From: CAZMGT01 sp964565895
GTDB taxonomy: Bacteria > Armatimonadota > Zipacnadia > UBA1398 > CAZMGT01
Direction of reading: 5' to 3'
Length of the DNA: 20,480 nucleotides
Assembly: GCA_964565895.1 (NCBI GenBank)
Contig: CAZMGT010000064.1
Span: forward strand, 1-20,480
Shown here: piece by piece, positions 7,546 to 14,747 of the stretch
How the letters are laid out: each line of letters opens with the position of its first letter
Position numbering within the stretch: position 1 is the first letter of the stretch
Made by a program: the position numbers and the translations under genes
The notes under the pieces: generated by a model
Seen by the model: only the letters and a program-made list of their open reading frames with translations
Databases searched by the model: none
Told to the model about the DNA's origin: nothing

Positions 7546-10500
7546 TCACTGCCCCAGGCAGACGAGGTGACCGTCGAGCGTCGTAAGATACAGCCTTCCC
7601 CGGGCCACGGCTAGGCCGTCGAAGGTCGGCGGCGAATCGAGGCGCAGCTCGGCGAGCTTCTTCCCGTCGCGCGCGGCAAGCGCCCAGAGCAAGCCACCCT
7701 TGCGCCCCTCAAACGCGCCCAGCGGGTCCGCCGGGTCCACCACATCGGGCGGGCCAGCGACGAACAGCACCTGCCCGGCAAGGGCCATGGCCACGCCGCG
7801 CACGGGGGCGTAAATCTGCCAGCCCGCGCGCAGCGCGTTGCGCACGTTGGCGCTCTTGCCCGGCGCTTTGCGCGCGGCCTTCTTCCACGGGCCGGAGAAG
7901 ATGACGTAGCCCTTTTTCCCGGGGAAGAAGAACCTCTGGCGCGAAATGCTCCCATAGGCCTGGACGCCGTAGGCGTTGTTTTCGTCGAACACCAAAAGCT
8001 GCGCCCGGCTTACCGCGCCCACCGCCCACTGCGTGCGGTTAAACCACGACGGGTCGAGCAGGCCCGCGGTGGAGATTAGATGCGGCGCGCCCCCTTGGCC
8101 GCTGTCTAGGACCTTCATTTGGCGCATGTAAACGTCGCGCCCGTCGCTGACGAGGATGTCGCAAAGCGCCCCGGGGAGCGAAAACGCGTCGCCCGGGGGC
8201 ATCTCGCCCGTGCGCGGATCGGGGCTATACACAACCTGCTCGCGGAGCATTTTGCCCGTCGCGGGATCGAGCATGCACAGATATATCCCGCCGTCGAGAT
8301 ACGAGGACCTCCCCGCGGCGACGTAGGCGATGCCGTCCCTAACAAGCACGCTTCCATGCACAGGCCACGCGGACTCGAGCTGGCCGTACGCTCCCACAAG
8401 GCGCTCTACGGGCGCGCAGAGCCGGCGCCAAACGAGCGCGCCATCCTCTGCGCGCAAGCAGTAGACCCAGCCATCGGCGGAGCCGAAGAGGACCAAGCCG
8501 CGGAAGTACGTCGGCGGCGAGTCTACACGCCCGCCGGCGATAAACTCCCACACAAGCGAGCCGCTATCTGCATCGAGGGCAAGCACGCGGTGCTCGTCAA
8601 TCGCCGCGAGGAACACCTTGCCCGCGGCGATCGTCGGGGCGCTGAGCTTCGGGCCGATTTTCTTTTGCCAAAGCACGCGCGGCGATGTGGGGGCAACGCT
8701 TGCCGTCGTTCCGCTGCGCAGCTCGTCGTGGCGATATGTGGGCCAGTCCTCGGGCGCTGCGGCGGGCCCGAGAGGTTTGCCATAGGCCGGGCCGCGCTCG
8801 AGCCGTTTTTGCACGGAAAGCGGCCTGAGCTGCTCCCCTGCGCGAAGCTCCGGGGCGAGGGCGAAAAACCCGTTAAGCTTTGTCGCAATGTAGCACGAGC
8901 AGGGGTGGGGCGTGACATAGAGCAAGCCGTTGCACGGAACAACGCCAAACAGGCAACCCCCGCGCGTCCAGTGGTTTAGGTAGTTGCGCCCCGTTTTAAG
9001 GTCGACAAACTCCACCCCGCGGCGCGAGCTTAAGATATAGCGCACGGTAGACTTGTTGCGGTAACAGCGGTGGTGGTGGCCGACGTAGAAGATCTTGCGC
9101 GTAAGGATCTTTCGCTTAAGTTGGCCCGTGCGCAGGTCCAGCCCGAGGAGCGAGTACTGCAGCTTGTCCTTGTTTGCGATGAAGTGCTTGTTCTTCGGCG
9201 TGCCCTCTTTTACCGGAAGATGCTCGTGCACCCACACCAAGCCGCCAATGACGAACACATCGGGCTGGCCGAAGTGCGCCCACCCGCCATAGCGGTGCTT
9301 CCAGAGAAGCTCGCCCGTCTTTCCCGAGAACGCATACAGCGTTCCGGGGATCGTGTGCCACGGGTCGCGGATCTCCATCTCCGGCTGAGCGAACAGAAGC
9401 ACGCCGTCGTGGTAGACAAGCACGCACAGGTCGTGCATCTCCATGCCAAACAGGGCGACGAACTCCTCCGCCGGCGGCCGGGCAATGCGCCAGAGCTCCT
9501 TCCCCGTGCGCAAGTCGAGCGAGACGAGCTCGTTTTGGTCTACGAGAAACACCTGGCCGTCGCCCACGGTGAGCTCCAGCCGGCCAAATGGGCGCACGGA
9601 GTCGGCCTTGGAGTGCACGCCGACAAACCCGCTTCTCCTCCACAAAATCCGCCCGGACCGAGCGTCGAGCACGCAAACGCTCTTCTTCACCGGCGGGGCG
9701 TCCGGCGTGGAGGGCTTTTGCGCCGTCTCGTTTATCCCGAGGATGAGCAGCCCGTCGTCGTAGAGGATCTCGTCGGTATACTCCGTCTCTCGGTAGACGC
9801 GCAGGGTCTTGCCCGTGGCGGCGTCGAGCGCGCTCAGGGGGGCGTTAAACGCCAGGGTTACATATACCGTATCGCCCACGGCAACGAGCCGCTTGGGCAG
9901 ATGCGTCGGCTGGTTAAATCTTCCGAGCCATTTTGCGCTCCACGCCCGCCAGCCCCACTCGCCCATGGGCCGCTTCCAGAGCAGCGTTCCGTTAAACGCA
10001 TCGCGCGCGACAAGATACCACTTGTCGGGCAGGCGGCCGTCGATCCCCGCGGGGGCCTCGTCGGAGATGTAAAACACCCTGCCGTTGGCGGAGACCATGG
10101 CGCTCGTGCTCGGGACAGTGTCGTGGTGGCGCGACCAGAGCGGCCCGGCGGTCCACTGCAAACGGCGCGGCGGGCCAACCACGCGGTCGTTGCCCACGGC
10201 GTTGCCGTCCGGCCCGTGCAGCCAGTGCGTCCACTGGTCGATGTCCTCGGGCCAGGGCTTTTGCACCTTCCGCCACCCGCGGCCCTTGCGCACATAGGCC
10301 ACGCCTCCGGGCCGCAGCACGCGCATTACCTCGGTCATTGACACCCTGCCCAGGTCCTCGGCGACAAGCAGATTAACCATGTTCTCGGCATAGGGCAGCT
10401 TGCGCCCGCGCAGGGTGGCCGCGGAAACCCTGCCATAAAGCCCGCGGCTGCGGATATACTCCCGCGCGCGGCGCACGTTTTCCGCGCTTGGGTCTAGCCC

Positions 10501-10725
10501 GTGCACGAGGAAGCTTTCGCTTGCGCAAAGCGCCGCCGTTAGCCGGCCGTCGCCACAAGGCAAGTGGACAACCAAGCCCCCGCGCACGCCTGTGTCGCGC
10601 AGGATTTGCCGGGCCAACTCCTCCGCGGACCGCGCCCGCGGGGCGGCCCACGAGGCGAGCAGCCCAGCCAAGGCGATAACGCAGACGGCAACGCCAACAA
10701 CTGTTGCGCGGTTGCTCTTGCTCAT
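7546..10725 (-). CDS. Exported methyltransferase-like/PQQ-like double beta-propeller protein (paralog B)
   Basis: The 1059-residue product has the same architecture as its two neighbours. An N-terminal hydrophobic segment (9-28) precedes the methyltransferase-like unit at about 33-146, with motif I degenerate as HLPCGDGRL, an acidic residue in VHGLDP, and LRPGGVAYV at its end. The linker WTHWLHGPDGNAVGND lies at about 165-180. Propeller 1 ends in the Cys-rich module: Cys554 in HHHRCYR, Cys591, extra Cys598, and C609-S-C611-Y. Propeller 2 begins at WPTYRHDELRSG (about 661-672) and contains the AWPVHGSVLV and AAGRSSYLDGGIYL strings shared by all three. The ATG at 10725 follows TAAGGAG. It sits 21 bp after paralog C and 17 bp before A, so co-transcription is very likely. 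Function and ligand are unknown. The quinone-free BamB-like reading and a quinoprotein reading both remain open. Confidence 0.9.
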   Translation of the reverse strand: MSKSNRATVVGVAVCVIALAGLLASWAAPRARSAEELARQILRDTGVRGGLVVHLPCGDGRLTAALCASESFLVHGLDPSAENVRRAREYIRSRGLYGRVSAATLRGRKLPYAENMVNLLVAEDLGRVSMTEVMRVLRPGGVAYVRKGRGWRKVQKPWPEDIDQWTHWLHGPDGNAVGNDRVVGPPRRLQWTAGPLWSRHHDTVPSTSAMVSANGRVFYISDEAPAGIDGRLPDKWYLVARDAFNGTLLWKRPMGEWGWRAWSAKWLGRFNQPTHLPKRLVAVGDTVYVTLAFNAPLSALDAATGKTLRVYRETEYTDEILYDDGLLILGINETAQKPSTPDAPPVKKSVCVLDARSGRILWRRSGFVGVHSKADSVRPFGRLELTVGDGQVFLVDQNELVSLDLRTGKELWRIARPPAEEFVALFGMEMHDLCVLVYHDGVLLFAQPEMEIRDPWHTIPGTLYAFSGKTGELLWKHRYGGWAHFGQPDVFVIGGLVWVHEHLPVKEGTPKNKHFIANKDKLQYSLLGLDLRTGQLKRKILTRKIFYVGHHHRCYRNKSTVRYILSSRRGVEFVDLKTGRNYLNHWTRGGCLFGVVPCNGLLYVTPHPCSCYIATKLNGFFALAPELRAGEQLRPLSVQKRLERGPAYGKPLGPAAAPEDWPTYRHDELRSGTTASVAPTSPRVLWQKKIGPKLSAPTIAAGKVFLAAIDEHRVLALDADSGSLVWEFIAGGRVDSPPTYFRGLVLFGSADGWVYCLRAEDGALVWRRLCAPVERLVGAYGQLESAWPVHGSVLVRDGIAYVAAGRSSYLDGGIYLCMLDPATGKMLREQVVYSPDPRTGEMPPGDAFSLPGALCDILVSDGRDVYMRQMKVLDSGQGGAPHLISTAGLLDPSWFNRTQWAVGAVSRAQLLVFDENNAYGVQAYGSISRQRFFFPGKKGYVIFSGPWKKAARKAPGKSANVRNALRAGWQIYAPVRGVAMALAGQVLFVAGPPDVVDPADPLGAFEGRKGGLLWALAARDGKKLAELRLDSPPTFDGLAVARGRLYLTTLDGHLVCLGQ

Positions 10726-10746
10726 CGCTCCGTTCGCTCCTTACGC

Positions 10747-13700
10747 CTAGCGCGCGGTGCTAAAGCAAATGAGTTTTCCCCCCACGGTAGATACAAACAG
10801 CCTGCCCTCTGTCGCGGCAAGGCCGTCGAACCTAGGCGGCGAGGGCAGCTTATACTCGGCGATCTTGCGCCCATCGGCTGCGGAGAGCAGCCACAAAACG
10901 CCACCCTTGCGCCCCTCCGCGGCCGCGTAGGGGTCGCGCGCATCGCTGATCTCAGGCCAGCCGCCAACGACAACGGCGTCCGCGGCGAGGATTAGCGCGC
11001 GCGCCTGGAACGGAAGGCGGATGTGCCAGCGAAACTTGCTCATGTCCGGCTGAAGGCCGATGTCTTTGCGCGAAAGTTGGCGCGCGGGGAAGTCCGACTT
11101 GCCGCTTAGCGCAGAAGCCCAGTCTATGTCCTGGGCAAAGAGCAAGCACCCCTTGCCGTAGCTTTCGCTATAGCCCACGATGCGGTTGGGCAGGAACGTT
11201 TGCAGGCCGCAGACCAGATCGCCGTTAAACGCCAGAAGCTGGCCGTAGGGCACGGCGATGGCGTATTTTAGATATGTATAGGCCACGGGGAGGCGGCGCA
11301 TGTCGCCGTAGCCCAAGAACCAGTGCGAGCGGTAAAACCATGTGTCGTCGGTTAGGCCAGAGTTGCAGAACAGGTGCAGCGCGGGCTCGGCTCGCGGCCG
11401 AAGGTCGGCCGAAAACCGCATGTGCCGGAGGTAAACGTCCCCAAGCGTGCCCTTCGCCGAAGCCTGCTTCGCCGCCTCGCCGCCCGCCAGCGCTGCGGCC
11501 GATATACCGAGCACATCGTTCTGCACGCCGGCCATGGTAAACGGCCCAGAGTTGTCCTGGTCATAGGGCGTACGGACAACCGCCTGGTGCACGACCTTGC
11601 CCGTGCGCGGATCGGCGGCGTAGAGGTAGATTCCGCCGTCGAGGTACGACGAGCGCCCGGCAGCAAAGTAGGCCAGCCCATTGTGCACGAGCACGCTGCC
11701 GTGCACGGGCCAGACGGATTCCACCTGGCCCCGGCAAACGATCCATCGCTCGCGCGGGGCGGCGCGCAAGCGCCAGGCAAGCGCGCCATCGCTCGCCCGC
11801 AGGCAGTAGACGTGCCCGTCGGCGCTGCCGAACAGGACAAGGCCCTGGTAAACGGTCGGCGGCGAGTCGACTCTCCCGTCCGCGGCAAAGCTCCAGAGCA
11901 GCTTGCCGCTTTGTGCGTCAAGCGCAAGCACGCGGTGCTTGTCTACCTGGGCGAGATACACGCGCCCCTGGCAGACGGTTGGCGCGGTTAGCTTTCCCCC
12001 GATCTCCGCCTCCCAAGCGGGCCTGAGCGCGTTGCCCAGCTTGGCTGATGAGGCCCCGCTGCGCGCCCCATCGTGGCGTAGGGTGGGCCACTGGCGCGCC
12101 AGCTCCTGCGGGGAGGGGGCGGGCTCGGCCGCCGCGCCGAACGCTGGCCCACGCTCGAGCTCGGGCGCGGTTTGGCGCTCCGGCTCTGAGCCGCGCGGGG
12201 AAAGTGCGAAAAACCCGTGCAAAAGAACCCCGGCGTAGCAACAGCAGGCGTTGGGCGGCACGTAGACCATGCCATAGCTGGGCATGATGCCGTATTGGCA
12301 GCCCCCGCGAACCCAGTTGTTCCGCGCGTGCCTCCCGCCGGTGAGGTTAAAAAACTCAAGCCCGCGCTTGCTCGCGATAATATAGCGCTCCGTGGCCTTG
12401 TTTCTGTAACAGCGCGGGTGGTGGCCCTCGGTAAGCAGGCCGGTGATGTCTAGCGTGCGCCTAACCTCGCCTGTTTTCGGGTCGCGCCCCTCCGTGCAGA
12501 ACAGCCCCGCCCAAACCAGCCCATCGGCAACGAACACGTCGGCTGGCGCGTGAAAGTCCGGATTGCACGGGGCCGACCACAGCACGCGCCCGTCGGCAAG
12601 CGAAAGCGCGGTGACGTTCTTGCCATATGCGACAAGCGCCACGCCGTGCTTTTCGGAGACGACAAGCGTGGGCGCGTAAAACGGTTGGGCGAATACCGCG
12701 GGGCGCCCGCGCTTTGCCCGTGGCTTTTGGCTCTGCTGGGCGATCTCGCGCCGCCACAGCTCGCGCCCCGTGCCCAGCTCGACGCAGCACACCGCGTTGC
12801 CTAGCTCAAACAACGCGCGCCCGCCGGCCGCGGCGAGGGTCATCGGCTGCAGCGCGGCCATCTCCGGCCCGGCCTTTGTCCAGAGGACCTTCCCCGAGGC
12901 CGCGTCTGTGGCAACGATGCGCTTCGGGCTTTCCCGCGGGGGAGCGATTCCCTTGCGATAGGCGGCCTCGGCGGCCTCGAGCGAGGGAAAATCTACCGCG
13001 GCAACGAGAAGGACCCCGTCGCTGACCACGATCTCGTCCGCGCCCTCGGTGCCCTGATATGTGCGGAGCACCTGCCCCGTCGCCGCGTCGAGCGCGGTAA
13101 CCGGCGCCGTAAGCCCGAGGGCGACGTAAACCGTCTCGCCCACGGCGACCAAGCGACGCGGAAGCTGCGGCGGGCCCGAGCGAAACCCGCGCATGTGGCT
13201 AACCCAGGAAGCGATGGGCCGCTTCCAAAGCAGCACGCCGCTAAACGCATCGCGCGCGACAAGCCGCCAGCGCGGGGGCAGATGCATGAGCGTGGGCGGG
13301 GCTTCGTCGATGATGTAAAAAATGCGTCCCCCGGCGCTGACCATGGCGCTCACGCTCGCGAGAAGATCGTGGTGCCGCGCCCAGGTTGGCCCGGCCTCCC
13401 AATGTACGCCGCGCGGCGGCCCCACCTCGGCGTCGTTGGCTACGGCGTTGTTGTCCGGCCCGTGCAGGTAGTGCGTCCAGTCGCTGATGACATCGGGCCA
13501 GGGCTTCGCCGTCTTCCTCCAGCGGCCCGCCTGCTTTACACAGGCCACACCGCCCGGGCAAAGCACCCGCAGCACCTCGGACATGGGCACGTCGCCTAGG
13601 TCCTCGGCGACAAGAAGGTTTACCACGCCGTCGGCATAGGGCAGCTCGGCGCCCGCCCAGCGCGCGAAAAACACTTCTCCCTCAAGCCCGAGCTGGCTGA

Positions 13701-13980
13701 CATAGGCGCGGGCGCGAGCGATGTTTTCCGCGCTTTCGTCCAGGCCGTGCACGAGGTAGTTTCCGGCGCGGGCAAGCGCTGCCGCGAGCCGGCCGTCGCC
13801 GCAGCTAAGGTTTACCACGAGCCCGCCACGCACCCCGGCGAGATCTACGATGCGCAGCGCTTCACTGTCCGGCGCTGGGGACTGTTCGGCGCTGGTTGGG
13901 GGCCTGACTATGCACAGGCCGGCAAGCGCGAGGATGGAAAAAACAGCGAGGGCAACACTAGTGCGGGGCAAACCTGTCAA
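10747..13980 (-). CDS. Exported methyltransferase-like/PQQ-like double beta-propeller protein (paralog C)
   Basis: The 1077-residue product is the first gene of the tandem trio. A hydrophobic segment (8-25) is followed by the methyltransferase-like unit (about 38-149; motif I NLSCGDGRLA, VHGLDE, terminal CPGGVACVK). The linker is WTHYLHGPDNNAVAND. Propeller 1 carries the Cys module as Cys524 in HPRCYR, Cys561, and three consecutive Cys579-581 before Tyr. Propeller 2 starts at WPTLRHDGARSG (about 631-642). An insert between later blades is rich in Ala, Gly and Lys (GGEAAKQASAKG). The start is TTG at 13980: an in-frame TGA lies three codons upstream, and no ATG occurs before the hydrophobic segment, so a non-ATG start is forced. 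GGGAG lies 11 nt upstream, slightly far. It is preceded by a 235-bp gap with a promoter candidate and a hairpin. Role unknown. Confidence 0.88.
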   Translation of the reverse strand: MTGLPRTSVALAVFSILALAGLCIVRPPTSAEQSPAPDSEALRIVDLAGVRGGLVVNLSCGDGRLAAALARAGNYLVHGLDESAENIARARAYVSQLGLEGEVFFARWAGAELPYADGVVNLLVAEDLGDVPMSEVLRVLCPGGVACVKQAGRWRKTAKPWPDVISDWTHYLHGPDNNAVANDAEVGPPRGVHWEAGPTWARHHDLLASVSAMVSAGGRIFYIIDEAPPTLMHLPPRWRLVARDAFSGVLLWKRPIASWVSHMRGFRSGPPQLPRRLVAVGETVYVALGLTAPVTALDAATGQVLRTYQGTEGADEIVVSDGVLLVAAVDFPSLEAAEAAYRKGIAPPRESPKRIVATDAASGKVLWTKAGPEMAALQPMTLAAAGGRALFELGNAVCCVELGTGRELWRREIAQQSQKPRAKRGRPAVFAQPFYAPTLVVSEKHGVALVAYGKNVTALSLADGRVLWSAPCNPDFHAPADVFVADGLVWAGLFCTEGRDPKTGEVRRTLDITGLLTEGHHPRCYRNKATERYIIASKRGLEFFNLTGGRHARNNWVRGGCQYGIMPSYGMVYVPPNACCCYAGVLLHGFFALSPRGSEPERQTAPELERGPAFGAAAEPAPSPQELARQWPTLRHDGARSGASSAKLGNALRPAWEAEIGGKLTAPTVCQGRVYLAQVDKHRVLALDAQSGKLLWSFAADGRVDSPPTVYQGLVLFGSADGHVYCLRASDGALAWRLRAAPRERWIVCRGQVESVWPVHGSVLVHNGLAYFAAGRSSYLDGGIYLYAADPRTGKVVHQAVVRTPYDQDNSGPFTMAGVQNDVLGISAAALAGGEAAKQASAKGTLGDVYLRHMRFSADLRPRAEPALHLFCNSGLTDDTWFYRSHWFLGYGDMRRLPVAYTYLKYAIAVPYGQLLAFNGDLVCGLQTFLPNRIVGYSESYGKGCLLFAQDIDWASALSGKSDFPARQLSRKDIGLQPDMSKFRWHIRLPFQARALILAADAVVVGGWPEISDARDPYAAAEGRKGGVLWLLSAADGRKIAEYKLPSPPRFDGLAATEGRLFVSTVGGKLICFSTAR

Positions 13981-14079
13981 GGCCGCTCACACTCCCTTAA
14001 GCGGCGCGAGCTAAGGCGGAAAGCAAGGCCGCCGCCCACGAGCACCGGCGAGCTGCTGCCGCGGCCGCGCCGCTGGTTG

Positions 14080-14109
14080 AAGATATCACCGCCTGTCGCG
14101 CGCGGTCAA
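14080..14109 (-). promoter_or_regulatory. Candidate sigma70-type promoter for the propeller trio
   Basis: On the minus strand TTGACC (14109-14104) is separated by 18 nt from TATCTT (14085-14080), matching the -35 consensus at five of six and the -10 at four of six positions. It would give a leader of roughly 90-95 nt before the TTG start at 13980. It lies downstream of the hairpin at 14150-14173, as expected for an independent transcription unit. This is by-eye matching only, and the phylum's promoter consensus is unknown. Confidence 0.4.
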
Positions 14110-14149
14110 GCGGAGCGAAACTGCGCTTGGCGGGGAGCAGTACGCGACA

Positions 14150-14173
14150 GCGGGGGCTCCGCTGAGCCCCCGC
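14150..14173 (-). terminator. Perfect 10-bp GC hairpin after the Spy-like gene
   Basis: GCGGGGGCTC (14150-14159) and its exact reverse complement (14164-14173) flank a 4-nt loop. The hairpin starts 43 bp past the stop of the 148-residue gene and lies before the promoter candidate of the trio. No U-tract follows on the minus strand, so it may terminate by an alternative mode, stabilise a 3' end, or attenuate read-through. Confidence 0.5.
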
Positions 14174-14215
14174 CGTGCACGGCGCCTGTCTGCCAAGCAG
14201 AGCGTAGCGGCTAAG

Positions 14216-14662
14216 CTATCCCGCGCCGCGGCGCGCTCCGCGCCTGCCACCCGGGCCACCGGGGCCGCCTGGCCGGCCGGGGCGGATCTGCTGCCGGAGC
14301 GCGTCCTGAAGCGCCTGGAACGTCTCCTCGCCGAGGACCTTGACGAGCTGGGTGTCGATGTCCTGCTTAAAGTTGCGCAGTTGCTGCAGCGCTTGGCGAT
14401 TGCCCTTCCTTACCTCCTCAAACACGGCCTTGCGCTTGTCATACGCCTGCTGCAAGATGGGGCGCACCTTGGCCAGCGTCTCGCTGTCCACCTTTAGCTC
14501 AAAGGCAAGCAGCGTCCAGTAGCTCTCGACCACGCGAAGCTGCATAAACATTTGCTGCTGCGGACCGCCCGGCCGCTGAGCCTGTGCCGGCTGCCACGTG
14601 GCGCACAGCACTACCGCAACGACAAGGGCAAGCCCCGCCAAACCGATCCATACCCGTCTCAT
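14216..14662 (-). CDS. Small exported Spy/CpxP-like helical protein with Arg/Gly/Pro tail
   Basis: The 148-residue product has a clear signal peptide (MRRVWIG start, hydrophobic 6-22, likely cleavage after AQA near 28). Residues about 36-126 are predicted mostly helical and charged (VRPILQQAYDKRKAVFEEVRKG; QQLRNFKQDIDTQLVKVLG), with the spacing seen in Spy/CpxP LTXXQ-type periplasmic chaperone-like proteins. Residues 127-148 form a low-complexity PGG/RR tail carrying a net positive charge. Homologs act as periplasmic chaperones or stress sensors; here only the architecture supports that, and the LTXXQ motif itself is not evident. The ATG at 14662 follows a purine-rich GGGGCGAGAG. It lies 85 bp after the nitrilase gene and is followed by a strong hairpin. 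Family assignment is tentative; being a real exported protein is well supported. Confidence 0.75.
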   Translation of the reverse strand: MRRVWIGLAGLALVVAVVLCATWQPAQAQRPGGPQQQMFMQLRVVESYWTLLAFELKVDSETLAKVRPILQQAYDKRKAVFEEVRKGNRQALQQLRNFKQDIDTQLVKVLGEETFQALQDALRQQIRPGRPGGPGGPGGRRGARRGAG

Positions 14663-14747
14663 CTGCGCTCTCGCCCCTTTCCCTTCGCATTGCTAAACTT
14701 ACCGACGCACAGCGCCCCCCGAAGTTCACCGCGCGTTGCCGCGCACG

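Noticed and set aside
9070..10341. 423-codon open frame antisense to paralog B
   Set aside because: It mirrors a well-supported propeller gene, lacks a recognisable domain, and long antisense frames are expected at this GC content.
4283..13980. Genuine PQQ-dependent alcohol dehydrogenases
   Set aside because: The blades are PQQ-like in sequence, but no cytochrome CxxCH domain, no clear PQQ/calcium ligand set and no PQQ biosynthesis gene are visible. The fold label does not prove the cofactor.
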